Assembly (NCBI RefSeq): GCF_014737315.1
Contig: NZ_JPUF01000012.1
Location: 1-61,925 of the forward strand
Source of the DNA: Treponema zioleckii
Lineage (GTDB): Bacteria; Spirochaetota; Spirochaetia; Treponematales; Treponemataceae
DNA length: 61,925 nucleotides
Direction of reading: 5' to 3'
The position numbers and the translations under genes were made by a program. This document shows, in pieces, positions 1-8,750 of the stretch. How positions within the stretch are numbered: position 1 is the stretch's first letter; every line of letters begins with the position of its first letter. The notes under the pieces were generated by a model that was not told the origin of the DNA, did not search any database, and saw only the letters and a list, made by a program, of their open reading frames with translations.

Positions 1-51
1 AAAAATTTTAATTAATTCAAAATTAAAAAAACAATAAAAAAAAGTTGCAAA

Positions 52-99
52 AAGCCTGTTACAAGAGAAATGAACTTCGCTTGTGATAGGCTTTTTTTT
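52..99 (+). terminator. Intrinsic terminator of an upstream gene
   Basis: The arms at 52-65 and 80-93 pair with two G-T wobbles around a 14-nt loop, and a T run follows at 92-99. It probably ends a gene lying left of the window. Positions 100-279 hold a small cgcgga/tccgcg inverted repeat (101-121) and a promoter, but no gene. Confidence 0.7.
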
Positions 100-221
100 A
101 CGCGGAACCTTATTCTCCGCGGAAAATCTCCAAAATCACTTTTAAAATTTAAAAGAAACTTAAATCATTAATATCTTTAGTTTTTCAGAAAGAATTTTAT
201 TTTTTTAAAACGAAATGTCAG

Positions 222-227
222 TATAAT
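222..227 (+). promoter_or_regulatory. -10 box for the binding protein/chemoreceptor operon
   Basis: A perfect TATAAT lies in AT-rich DNA about 50 nt before the first start codon of the operon. No convincing -35 was seen 17 nt upstream. Confidence 0.5.
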
Positions 228-279
228 TCAATTTTATCTTGATTTATGACTTTATCGCTTTTTAATAGGGGTGATTGAA

Positions 280-1809
280 ATGGCAGCCTTAAAGGGGATT
301 TTTTGTTGGTTTGCTTTCTTGTTTTTGGGGGTGGGCTTTTTTTCTTGCGGAGTTTTTTCTAAATCTTCGGAGGCAAGGTCTGGTGACGGAAAAATTTCGT
401 TCATGCTGGTTGATACGAGCGGAACGCCGTTGGCTGGTGCCGGGGCCGGAAATGTTCTTGCCGCAATGAAAAAGTGGACTGGCGTGGAAGTTGATTTTAA
501 ATACATTCCTACGGACGAGTACGATGCCAAAATTAAAGAAGTTTTTGAGCATCCGGATTCTGCGCCAATGATAATGCACGTGAGCAAGATGAATCAGGAA
601 GTCGTTAGTGCTGCCAACAAGGGATTGTTCTGGGATTTGAACGAATTTATCTGGGACAAAGCTAAATACCCGAACCTTTCGCAGGCGAACAAAAATGTTT
701 GCAAGAGCCTTGAAGTGAACGGCAAGTTGATTGGAGTGTACAAAGCCCGCGATATTGGGCGTAACGGTCTTTCTTACCGGGCGGATTGGGCTGAAAAATT
801 GGGGCTTGGAGAGCCTAAAACACCCGAAGATGTTTACAATATGATGTACGCGTTTACGTATGGCGACCCGGACGGAAACGGGGTTGACGACACTTGGGGC
901 TTGGCGATGTGCAATTACACGGGGCCTTTTGACGTGATTCAGACTTGGTTTGGCTGCGGGAATGGCTGGGCTGAGGAGAACGGAAAAATCGTTCCGATTC
1001 ATCAGACTGCGGCGTACAAAGACGCTCTGGATTGGATGCGTGTTCTTTACGAGGAAAAGTTGATGCCCTCTGATTGGCAGGTGCGCGAATCAAAAACCTG
1101 GCAGGCTCAGATTACCGACGGGCACGCGGGCGTTTTTATTGATGTTATGGACGGCGGCAGGCGAATTTGGGACAACTTGGTTTCGCATAACGTTCCGTCG
1201 GTGGTTGATTCTTCAAAATCTGCGGGAATGCGTCTTACGGGAACTATAAACAATGCGACTCTTGCAACGACGGGCTACAACGGATTCCTTGCGATTACAA
1301 AATCGGCTTCCAGGGAGCAAGTTGAATCTTGCCTTCATTATCTGGACAAAATGTGCGACGACGAGATGATAATTCTTGCGGCATACGGTCTTGAGGGCGT
1401 TCATTACAAGATGAATGACGGAAATATCGTGCCTTTTGCCGACAAAGTTGCTTCCAGCGATTACAGCGCGCTGAATCAGACACAGTGTTTTATTCCTCAC
1501 GTTTTGAATAACGCAAAGCCGAATATCGTGCAGAATGAGCGCAAGCAAAAAGAAATCCAAGTGATAAAAGAGAATGAAAAGCACGCAGTTTTTAATCCTG
1601 CAGTGTCATACCTTGCAAATTCTGCAACCTATGCCAAAGAAGGCGGAAATCTTGACAAAATCATTTCGGAAGCTAGAACAAAGTACATTTGCGGAGAGAT
1701 AAACGAAGCTGGCTTGCAGGATGCCTTTGACCAATGGAACAAAAGTGGCGGAACACAGGTTCTTGCGGAAGTGAACGAACTGTATCGTGCTGAAAAAGAG
1801 AGTGAGTAA
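280..1809 (+). CDS. Lipoprotein sugar-binding protein, LplA-like
   Basis: This is an extracellular solute-binding protein of the family that serves carbohydrate ABC importers. The N-terminus has a hydrophobic segment ending in a lipobox-like GFFSC, so a lipid-anchored protein is expected. It carries the DPDGNG calcium-loop-like motif typical of LplA-type binding proteins. The ATG at 280 is preferred over the GTG at 271 because AGGGGTG lies just before it and overlaps the GTG. It is 509 residues long, normal for the family. No permease or ATPase follows. Instead a chemoreceptor gene starts 10 nt after the stop, so it may work in taxis as well as, or instead of, transport. That role is an inference; the family call is firm. 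Confidence 0.88.
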   Translation: MAALKGIFCWFAFLFLGVGFFSCGVFSKSSEARSGDGKISFMLVDTSGTPLAGAGAGNVLAAMKKWTGVEVDFKYIPTDEYDAKIKEVFEHPDSAPMIMHVSKMNQEVVSAANKGLFWDLNEFIWDKAKYPNLSQANKNVCKSLEVNGKLIGVYKARDIGRNGLSYRADWAEKLGLGEPKTPEDVYNMMYAFTYGDPDGNGVDDTWGLAMCNYTGPFDVIQTWFGCGNGWAEENGKIVPIHQTAAYKDALDWMRVLYEEKLMPSDWQVRESKTWQAQITDGHAGVFIDVMDGGRRIWDNLVSHNVPSVVDSSKSAGMRLTGTINNATLATTGYNGFLAITKSASREQVESCLHYLDKMCDDEMIILAAYGLEGVHYKMNDGNIVPFADKVASSDYSALNQTQCFIPHVLNNAKPNIVQNERKQKEIQVIKENEKHAVFNPAVSYLANSATYAKEGGNLDKIISEARTKYICGEINEAGLQDAFDQWNKSGGTQVLAEVNELYRAEKESE

Positions 1810-1819
1810 GGGGTGAATT

Positions 1820-3904
1820 ATGAAGGTTAGGAGTTTAAGAGTAAAATTACTTGTAGTCCTGTTGGGAATCGTAATTCTTTCGAATGTCGTAATCGGTTTT
1901 GCCTCGCAATATATTTCTCGCCGGGTCGTTTCAAAAACTGTGTACGAAAATCTTTCGAATGTGGCGGCAAAAACTGCATCTGAGATTTATGCCGTGAATG
2001 ACAATAACTTTAACATGCTCACTTCGCTTGCGACGCAGCCTTTTATACGGGATTCTTCTGTTAGTTTTTACGAGAAGAATGAGGCCGTAATGTCGATTGC
2101 AAAGCGGAATCTTACAAAATTCAAGAATGTGAATTATTACGATGCTAACGGAAACACTGTGACTCTCGACGGCAAGAAAAATAATTTTGCGAATGAAGAG
2201 TTTTTCAAGGAGGCGATGGCAGGGCATCAGGTTGTTTCTGACCCGGTTTATGATTCTTCTGCCGGGGAGATGCTCATGTATTACGCGGTTCCTGTGTTCA
2301 ACAGGCATCACGTTCCCCAGGGCGTTATTGCGGCGATTGTTTTTGGAGACAGGCTTTCTCAAATTGTGTCGGTAATGCAGGTGGGAAAAAATTCACATCC
2401 TGTCGTGCTGAATATGAAAACTGGAACGATTATAGGACAGTTTGCAGGCGAAAAAGAAAGCTTTGATTTAAGTAGCAGTTCTGAAAGCGGAGAGCTGGCA
2501 GAAATCATCGGCAATGTTCGTTCGGGAAAGCGCGGCAGGCACTTGTATGCGGATCCTAAAAGTGGAAGGCGAATGACGTGCGCTTTTCAGCCTGTTGGAG
2601 AGAATTGTGATTGGGCTGTTTTTTGCTCGGCTCCTTACGGAGATTATTTTGGCGGTCTTACGACGCTTTCGCTCGTAATAATCGTGACTTTGGTTGTGAG
2701 TATTGCGATTGCGGTTGTTGTGTGCGTGTTTATGCTTTCTGTGAGTTTGAAGCCGCTCAAAAAGGTTGACAATTCGATTCACGAGATTGCGACTGGAAAC
2801 GCCGACCTTACCCGTCGAATTTCTGTTTACACGCGGGACGAAATTGGCTCGGTCGTTGAAGGGTTCAATATGTTCGCGGAAAAACTTCAGACAATCATTG
2901 CAAGAATAAAAGACTCGAATGTGGTTTTGGGAAGTGCGGGGCGTGATTTGGACGACAGCACTCAGGACACGGCGAGTGCGATTACACAAATCATTGCGAA
3001 CATCCAGAGTATGCACAAGCAGATTTCGGCTCAAAGCCAAAGCGTAAGTCAGACTGCCGGGGCTGTGAACGAGATTGCTTCGAATATTTCTTCCCTCGAA
3101 AATATGATTCAGAGTCAGGCTTCGGGAGTTACGCAGGCTTCGGCGGCTGTTGAGGAAATGATTGGGAATATTTCTTCCGTGAGTCAGTCCATGGACAAGA
3201 TGGCGGACTCTTTTACGACTTTGCACGAGAATGCCCAGAACGGATTTGAAAAGCAGAATCGCGTGAACGAGAAAATTCAGAAAATCGAGGCGCAGTCGCA
3301 GATGCTTGAGGATGCGAACAAGACTATTGCCGCGATTGCGAGCCAGACGAATATGCTTGCCATGAATGCGGCGATTGAAGCGGCTCATGCCGGGGCGGCT
3401 GGCCGTGGATTCAGCGTGGTTGCGGACGAAATCCGAAAACTTTCCGAAACGTCTTCTTTGCAGTCAAAGACGATTAACAATCAGCTCAAAGAGATTCGCG
3501 CGTCAATCGATGATGTTGTAAATGCTTCTACGGAATCAAGTTACATTCTTGGTTCGGTTTCTTCGCAGATTGAGGACACGAACCAGCTTGTTCATCAAAT
3601 AAAGTCCGCAATGGAAGAGCAAAACGAAGGTTCTAAGCAGATTACAGACGCGCTCCATGCGATGAACGACAGCACTGCAGAAGTTCGGAACGCTTCTCAG
3701 GAGATGGCTTCGGGCAACAAGATGATTTTGCTTGAGGTAAAAAATTTGCAGGATTCTACGCAGATAATGCTCGGAAGCATGGATGAAATGGCTGTTGGCG
3801 CAGAAAAAATCAACGAGACTGGTTCATATTTAAAGTCGATTTCTGGGAACTTAAAAAACACAATCGTAGAAATCGGTGAGCAGATAAATCAGTTTGAGGT
3901 GTAA
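1820..3904 (+). CDS. Methyl-accepting chemotaxis protein
   Basis: This is a transmembrane chemoreceptor of 694 residues. A first membrane segment (about residues 8-28) is followed by a periplasmic sensor region of about 250 residues, probably Cache type. A second membrane segment (about 283-306) leads into a HAMP domain and a long coiled-coil signalling domain. The hairpin tip is recognisable from [17 protein letters not shown] followed by [16 protein letters not shown], the CheA/CheW contact. No C-terminal CheR-binding pentapeptide is visible. The start has a good AAGGGGTG ribosome site. It follows the binding-protein gene in an apparent two-gene operon, which suggests that the ligand is a sugar presented by that lipoprotein. 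The ligand itself cannot be read from the sequence. Confidence 0.95.
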   Translation: MKVRSLRVKLLVVLLGIVILSNVVIGFASQYISRRVVSKTVYENLSNVAAKTASEIYAVNDNNFNMLTSLATQPFIRDSSVSFYEKNEAVMSIAKRNLTKFKNVNYYDANGNTVTLDGKKNNFANEEFFKEAMAGHQVVSDPVYDSSAGEMLMYYAVPVFNRHHVPQGVIAAIVFGDRLSQIVSVMQVGKNSHPVVLNMKTGTIIGQFAGEKESFDLSSSSESGELAEIIGNVRSGKRGRHLYADPKSGRRMTCAFQPVGENCDWAVFCSAPYGDYFGGLTTLSLVIIVTLVVSIAIAVVVCVFMLSVSLKPLKKVDNSIHEIATGNADLTRRISVYTRDEIGSVVEGFNMFAEKLQTIIARIKDSNVVLGSAGRDLDDSTQDTASAITQIIANIQSMHKQISAQSQSVSQTAGAVNEIASNISSLENMIQSQASGVTQASAAVEEMIGNISSVSQSMDKMADSFTTLHENAQNGFEKQNRVNEKIQKIEAQSQMLEDANKTIAAIASQTNMLAMNAAIEAAHAGAAGRGFSVVADEIRKLSETSSLQSKTINNQLKEIRASIDDVVNASTESSYILGSVSSQIEDTNQLVHQIKSAMEEQNEGSKQITDALHAMNDSTAEVRNASQEMASGNKMILLEVKNLQDSTQIMLGSMDEMAVGAEKINETGSYLKSISGNLKNTIVEIGEQINQFEV

Positions 3905-3987
3905 TACCCCCGTTCGGAAATCTATAATGGGAACTTCGAAAAAGCGATGTTTTAAGTCGTGCTTCGAACTTGTTTTGGAATCTTTGT

Positions 3988-4022
3988 AAAATGGTGGTTT
4001 CGACAGGCTCAACCACCATTTT
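3988..4022. terminator. Bidirectional terminator between convergent genes
   Basis: A perfect 12-bp stem, AAAATGGTGGTT against AACCACCATTTT, surrounds an 11-nt loop, so both strands end in a T-rich arm. It sits between the chemoreceptor and the convergent glutaredoxin-like gene. Its core GGTGGTTTCGA...TCAACCACC recurs at 17657-17683. Confidence 0.8.
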
Positions 4023-4033
4023 AATGACTTGTT

Positions 4034-4339
4034 TTAGTTGCTCTTGGAAATTCCGCAGACTCCATCAGTGCAAGAAGATTTTTTTGTGGGGTCGGACGTG
4101 AATTTTTGCCATTCAAAAGTCCACGAACCGTCCGGGGCCTGAACAACAGGAATTCCAATCATTCCGTTTTTGCGAGCTTCTTCAAAAATCGGGGTAGAAT
4201 CTCGAAGGCGCAAAAAAGCTTTTAAATCCTGCAAATTTGCTGTTATGTCGTGATATTCGTAAGCTATTTTTTCTTCGTCAAAGGCCTTTTGCATCTCAAT
4301 GCAATCTGGGCACATTTTTGAACCAAAAACTTTAAGCAT
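4034..4339 (-). CDS. Glutaredoxin-like thiol protein
   Basis: This is a 101-residue thioredoxin-fold protein. It has a CPDC redox motif at residues 10-13 after a beta strand (MLKVFGSKM) and a likely cis-proline in GIPVVQ near residue 64, both expected in glutaredoxins. An extra Cys pair, CTDGVCG, lies near the C-terminus and is not part of the basic fold; it could add a resolving thiol or a metal site. A GGAGG ribosome site lies 6 nt before the ATG. It follows the small lipoprotein gene on the same strand by 61 nt and may be co-transcribed with it. Its target is unknown. Confidence 0.8.
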   Translation of the reverse strand: MLKVFGSKMCPDCIEMQKAFDEEKIAYEYHDITANLQDLKAFLRLRDSTPIFEEARKNGMIGIPVVQAPDGSWTFEWQKFTSDPTKKSSCTDGVCGISKSN

Positions 4340-4399
4340 AATTACCTCCGCCTACAATATACAGATATTTGCAGGTTGTGCAAACTGAGCCGAGCGAGG

Positions 4400-4798
4400 T
4401 TAGTCAATAAAGTGAAGTCCCGCACCGTCAAATGTTGCTTTTATAAAACCGTCAACTTCAACTTTGCGGAAATTACCTGCTCCTGTGTTGAATTCAAGAG
4501 CGTCTTCTTCCCCTTCTCGCCTGACAGTTATTTTTACCGAATAGCTGCCTTCTGGAAGTTCGTGCCAGTAATATCGTGAGGGGTAATCTTTTGTATCAAT
4601 GTCGTCGCCTTTCCTCAAAATCTTGTAATCGCTGTCTTCGCCTTTTTGCCAAATGTAGACATCTTCAATAATGTCGCTTGCTATTGAAGACTCATTGCGG
4701 AGAATTAGCGTTCCTGTCTCTTCTTCCCAAAGAAAGCAAGATGAAAGATTTGTAGCCAAAATCAAAATGAGAATAAAAATAAATGAGAGTTTCTTCAT
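4400..4798 (-). CDS. Small predicted lipoprotein, unknown function
   Basis: A 132-residue protein with a signal sequence MKKLSFIFILILILATNLSSC ending in a lipobox-like SSC. The mature part is acidic and rich in beta-prone segments, with no family that I recognise. The inner ATG at 4798 is chosen over the upstream start at 4864 because it starts the signal peptide and has AAGAAGG six nt before it. The glutaredoxin-like gene lies downstream. It is likely to be anchored in a membrane and exposed to the periplasm or surface. Confidence 0.7.
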   Translation of the reverse strand: MKKLSFIFILILILATNLSSCFLWEEETGTLILRNESSIASDIIEDVYIWQKGEDSDYKILRKGDDIDTKDYPSRYYWHELPEGSYSVKITVRREGEEDALEFNTGAGNFRKVEVDGFIKATFDGAGLHFID

Positions 4799-4900
4799 GC
4801 GAACCTTCTTGTATTTCAATTTATTTTTAAGAAATTTACTTTTGAAAGTGATTTTTTGCAACAAAAAATTCTCGTGCTGAATTTATTTTTCTATCTGTGG

Positions 4901-4906
4901 TAGAAT
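4901..4906 (+). promoter_or_regulatory. -10 box giving a leaderless radical SAM transcript
   Basis: TAGAAT lies 6 nt before the ATG at 4913 and there is no ribosome site, so transcription would start at or next to the start codon. No good -35 was found. Confidence 0.5.
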
Positions 4907-4912
4907 GCTCGC

Positions 4913-7057
4913 ATGGACGTTTTGATTCTTCAGCCGCCGATTGTTCAATTGAATACGGCTTATCCGAGCGGGGCTTATCTTTCCGCATTTTTTAAGCAGA
5001 CGGAATTTTCTGATGTTGTTGAGAGCGTAAAATGGCTGGATTTGAGCATTGAGCTTTTTTATGAGATTTTTAGCCCAAGCGGGCTTTTGCGCCTTTTTGA
5101 CCTTTGCGAAAAAAAAGCTCTAAAAATGGCTGACGAGGCTCAAAAGCGGGGCGATGAGGCGACCGCATTCAATCTTCGGCGCTATGTTGGCGAAAAGAAA
5201 AACTGGATTTCGTGGATAGAAACAATCACTTCGATTTTGCGGGGCGACAAAAGCGGTTTTGAGAACGCTCACCGGTTCGTGTTTGGGGCGCACGTTCCGC
5301 GCGGCAGCCGAATGGAAAACTTTTTAGAGAGTCTTGACCACGATTTGACCACAGACGATGCCCGCGCCCTTGCAAGTTTTGCCCTTGCGGATTTGGCGGA
5401 TTTTATTACCGCGGTTTTTGACAAGAATTTTTCGCTCGTTCGATATGCCGAGGCACTTACCGTGAGCGAATCAACTTTTGAGCAAGTGGAAAAGGGTGCT
5501 GATTCTCCGATTTTGGAAGAATTTTTTGATTCGGTTTTAAAACGCGCCTTAAAAAATTATCTTTCAAAAAAAGACGAGGGCCAAAAATCAAAAACGCTCG
5601 TGCTGATTTCGGTTCCGTTTGCGGGAACTTTTGCGGCGGCACTTTATGCGGGCCGGTTTATAAAAAACAATTTTTTTGGCGACGCGTATGTTTGTTTTGG
5701 CGGCGGGTTTATAAACACGGAACTTCGTGAAACAAAAGAAAAAAATCTTTCGAAATATTGTGACGCTTTGTGTTATGACCGCGGCTACGCGAGTTACAAA
5801 AATCTTTTGAATCAATTCAAGGCTTCCGGTGATTTTGATGTTCGGGAGCCTGTTTACAAACTTAGAAAATTTTCTTCGCTCGGAACGGTTGAGCCTTGCG
5901 AAGCGGAGTCGGAAGTGCTTCTCTACGAAAAAAAACAGACCGCTTCAATCATTCCGGATTTTTCTGACATTGATTTTGGTCGCTATCCACGGCTCATCGA
6001 CGACAAAAATCCGATGCACCGGCTTTGGTCTGATGGCAGCTGGATAAAAATCTACATGGCTCACGGTTGCTATTGGCACAAATGCTCGTTTTGCGACGTA
6101 ACGCTGGATTATGTTTGCGGTTATTGTCCGACTAACGTAAAACGGCTTTATGATGAGATTCTCAGGCAGTGTGAAGAAAAAAATGTCTACGGAATCCACT
6201 TTGTGGACGAGGCTATGCCACCGGCTTTGATGATTGACTTTGCACGCGAGAATATTGCCCACGGCTCTCCGCTGACTTGGTGGGGAAACGTGCGGTTCGA
6301 AAAAGTTTTTACCCGCGACGTTGCGGATTTTCTTGCGGCGGGCGGGCTAATCGGCGTTTCTGCAGGGCTTGAGTCTGCAACGGGGAACGGGCTTAGCGCG
6401 ATTCACAAGGGCACGGATTTGGAGTCGATTGTGGGCGCGTGCTGTGCGTTCAAGGAGGCTGGAATCCTTGTGCACGCGTACATGATTTATGGCTATTGGT
6501 GGGAAACTCCGCAGGATTTAATCAACTCGATGGAAACTTTGCGCCAGTTCTACGCGAACGGGCTTTTGGATTCGTCGTTCTGGCATAAATTCGTGCTCAC
6601 GCGGCATTCGAGAGTTTACAAAGATTGGCAGGAAGGGCTTGTGAGCGATTTAAAACCGCTTGCCGAAAAAAATATCCCGCTTTTTGCGAAGAACGGGCTT
6701 CATTTTGAGGGTGAGAAAAAATCCGAGAAGTACGGAAGATTCCTCGATTATTCGCTGAATCAATGGATGCACGGTGAGGATTTGGAAAAGCCTGCTCAAA
6801 AATGGTTCGATTTTCCAGTTCCAAAGCCGAATGTTGGGCATGATTTTATTGCGAAACTCATTGCGAAATATGAATCAAAACGCGATTCTGAATTCAAGAA
6901 GCCTTTTTCGCCGGAGAAAAAAATTTGGCTTGGCGGTGAGAAATTTTTATTGAACGGCGGAAAGAAAATTGGCTGGTTCTACATGGGCGAGTATTTTGAA
7001 TTGCCTGCAAATGCGCCGGAGTCGGCTTTTAGGGGAAAAGGTCTCTGCGTTATCTAA
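4913..7057 (+). CDS. Radical SAM protein, B12-binding type
   Basis: A 714-residue protein of the class with an N-terminal cobalamin-binding-like region (DVLILQPP followed by a Rossmann-like stretch) and a radical SAM core. The cluster motif is GCYWHKCSFCD, with Cys386, Cys391 and Cys394. The spacing CX4CX2C differs from the usual CX3CX2C. Downstream GVSAGLESATGNGL and a YGYWWETPQD segment fit the barrel of this family. The substrate is unknown; relatives include methyltransferases and ring-forming or cleaving enzymes. No ribosome site precedes the ATG, and a -10 box 6 nt upstream suggests a leaderless mRNA. The 3' end overlaps the convergent gene by 8 bp. Confidence 0.8.
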   Translation: MDVLILQPPIVQLNTAYPSGAYLSAFFKQTEFSDVVESVKWLDLSIELFYEIFSPSGLLRLFDLCEKKALKMADEAQKRGDEATAFNLRRYVGEKKNWISWIETITSILRGDKSGFENAHRFVFGAHVPRGSRMENFLESLDHDLTTDDARALASFALADLADFITAVFDKNFSLVRYAEALTVSESTFEQVEKGADSPILEEFFDSVLKRALKNYLSKKDEGQKSKTLVLISVPFAGTFAAALYAGRFIKNNFFGDAYVCFGGGFINTELRETKEKNLSKYCDALCYDRGYASYKNLLNQFKASGDFDVREPVYKLRKFSSLGTVEPCEAESEVLLYEKKQTASIIPDFSDIDFGRYPRLIDDKNPMHRLWSDGSWIKIYMAHGCYWHKCSFCDVTLDYVCGYCPTNVKRLYDEILRQCEEKNVYGIHFVDEAMPPALMIDFARENIAHGSPLTWWGNVRFEKVFTRDVADFLAAGGLIGVSAGLESATGNGLSAIHKGTDLESIVGACCAFKEAGILVHAYMIYGYWWETPQDLINSMETLRQFYANGLLDSSFWHKFVLTRHSRVYKDWQEGLVSDLKPLAEKNIPLFAKNGLHFEGEKKSEKYGRFLDYSLNQWMHGEDLEKPAQKWFDFPVPKPNVGHDFIAKLIAKYESKRDSEFKKPFSPEKKIWLGGEKFLLNGGKKIGWFYMGEYFELPANAPESAFRGKGLCVI

Positions 7058-7829
7058 GATTGATTCTCGCGGCAAAACCATATTCCGTTGTGTTAAAGGA
7101 ATATTTTGTCGCGTCAAAGATTTCGAAAATCTCGCTTTGCTTTATTGCTTTTCGGTAAGTGATAAAAAGCATTATTCCAATCGGGTGAGTGTTTACTTCC
7201 ACTTGTGCACCGTAATTAAAATAGTGAATCGCATTTTCAATAGTAAGTCCTTGCATTAAGAGCATTGGCGAGTACGAAAAATAATAAGTGTGCGTAAAAA
7301 TTCGGTTCACACGCCTAAAATACTGAATTCCTGCCGAGAGACTGTAGTACGAAAAGTTATCGACGTAGGTTTCAAGGTAGCTCGGATTGTATGAGTAATT
7401 TACGAAGGAATAGCCGAGAAACGGAAAAATCGAGATGGAATAAGTGCTGACAATCGGAAGATAAAATTGGGCATCGAATTCAACGCATTTTAGACTTTCA
7501 TTCAGAAGCGAGTCGTGCTCAAAATCGGGGTTGTCAGTCCATAAAAATCTTGGCATTTTGACGAATCCAAGGTTAAGATTCGCTTTGCTCATGAGTTTTT
7601 TCTTAAAAAATGATTGGAACATAAGTCCGGTGAACGTTAGGGCTTGGTTGCTCTGCGTGTTTGAGCCGGATTCGTGTGCGATGAGCATTTGCGAGATATT
7701 CTGGAATCCCAGCGTGCTTTCAAATACCCAGTCTATATCGTCAACTGGTGATATAGACTGAATATGAATTGCATGAACTTCAAGAGAAATAAAAATCAAA
7801 ATGATTAGAGCTAAATTTCTCTTGAACAC
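7050..7829 (-). CDS. Exported protein, possible outer-membrane barrel
   Basis: A 259-residue protein with a signal peptide (MFKRNLALIILIFISLEVHA) and many alternating aromatic/hydrophobic strands rich in Tyr, Phe and Ser, as seen in small outer-membrane barrels. No family is recognised. It starts with GTG only 2 nt after the arginase stop and has no ribosome site of its own, so translation is probably coupled to arginase. It is the third gene of the murE-arginase operon, which hints at a cell-envelope role. The 3' end overlaps the facing radical SAM gene by 8 bp. Confidence 0.6.
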   Translation of the reverse strand: MFKRNLALIILIFISLEVHAIHIQSISPVDDIDWVFESTLGFQNISQMLIAHESGSNTQSNQALTFTGLMFQSFFKKKLMSKANLNLGFVKMPRFLWTDNPDFEHDSLLNESLKCVEFDAQFYLPIVSTYSISIFPFLGYSFVNYSYNPSYLETYVDNFSYYSLSAGIQYFRRVNRIFTHTYYFSYSPMLLMQGLTIENAIHYFNYGAQVEVNTHPIGIMLFITYRKAIKQSEIFEIFDATKYSFNTTEYGFAARINLR

Positions 7830-7831
7830 GA

Positions 7832-8740
7832 TTAGTACAGTTTTTCTCCAAGAAGTCTTGCTGCCAAATCAACTGCCAACGCTGCTGTTTGGTTTCGAAC
7901 GTCCAGGACTGGGTTTACTTCTACGATTTCTGCTGAGCGAACCATGCCGAGGTCGCACATTTCTTCCATGAGAAGTAGTGCTTCGCGGTTCGTCATTCCG
8001 GCCGGGAGCTGATATCCGGTTCCTGGCGCGTACATTGGGTCAAGGCAGTCCATGTCAAAGCTGATGTGAACTACGTCCACGTTTCGCTTGAAGAATCCGA
8101 GTACGTGCCGAACGACTTCGTTGAATCCGAGACGGTCAATGTCAGTCATCGTGTATGCGGTAACGCCGGCTTCTTTCATCAATTTGCGTTCACCTGCGTC
8201 AACATCGCGGAGTCCAACGTAGCAAACGTTTTTTGGGTCAACTTTGCGGCCTTCAAAATAAAGATTCGTCAAATCTGGAATTCCGTAGCCACAGCTTGCC
8301 GACATACATTCACCGTGAATGTTTCCGCTTGGGGTTGTTTCTGTTGTATTAAAGTCTCCGTGAGCGTCAACGTAAAGAACTCCGAGTTTTAATCCCTTTT
8401 TTCGGTAAGCGGCAGCGAGTCCTGCAAGCGTTCCGAGGGCGATTGAGTGGTCGCCTCCGATTACGAGCGGAAAGTCTCCGCAAGAGGCTGCGCGTTCAAC
8501 TTCTTCGGCGAGCTGTGTATTTGCCTTTACGATTGGAGCCAAATATTTTGCCTTGGGATTTCCCATTGCCTCGTATTCCTGAGGATTAATCTGGATTGGC
8601 GAAAAATAGCGGACAGTTTCGTGTCCAAGACTTTCTAGTCTGTCTTTAATTCCCGCAAGGCGGATTGCAGAAGGTCCCATGTCAGAACCGTGTCTGCTTG
8701 CTCCAAAATCAAGTGGCATTTCCAAAATGTGAATTTTCAT
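7832..8740 (-). CDS. rocF: Arginase (ureohydrolase family)
   Basis: This enzyme hydrolyses L-arginine to L-ornithine and urea with a two-manganese centre. All six metal ligands are visible in GGDHS, VDAHGDFN and SFDMDCLDP. The stretch NTTETTPSGNIHG matches the arginase loop that holds the amino acid's alpha groups, which favours arginase over agmatinase or formiminoglutamase. The length of 302 residues is typical. The inner ATG at 8740 is chosen because AAAGGGG precedes it; an upstream in-frame start at 8761 lies within the murE 3' end. It directly follows murE. In treponemes and borrelias L-ornithine replaces diaminopimelate in peptidoglycan, so this enzyme may feed MurE. Confidence 0.88.
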   Translation of the reverse strand: MKIHILEMPLDFGASRHGSDMGPSAIRLAGIKDRLESLGHETVRYFSPIQINPQEYEAMGNPKAKYLAPIVKANTQLAEEVERAASCGDFPLVIGGDHSIALGTLAGLAAAYRKKGLKLGVLYVDAHGDFNTTETTPSGNIHGECMSASCGYGIPDLTNLYFEGRKVDPKNVCYVGLRDVDAGERKLMKEAGVTAYTMTDIDRLGFNEVVRHVLGFFKRNVDVVHISFDMDCLDPMYAPGTGYQLPAGMTNREALLLMEEMCDLGMVRSAEIVEVNPVLDVRNQTAALAVDLAARLLGEKLY

Positions 8741-8750
8741 TTCGTCCCCT

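Noticed and set aside
271-279. GTG at 271 as start of the first lipoprotein
   Set aside because: The GTG is part of the AGGGGTG ribosome site for the ATG at 280.
2468-3388. 306-codon ORF antisense to the first chemoreceptor
   Set aside because: It is the mirror of a well-supported gene and its translation has no recognisable domain.
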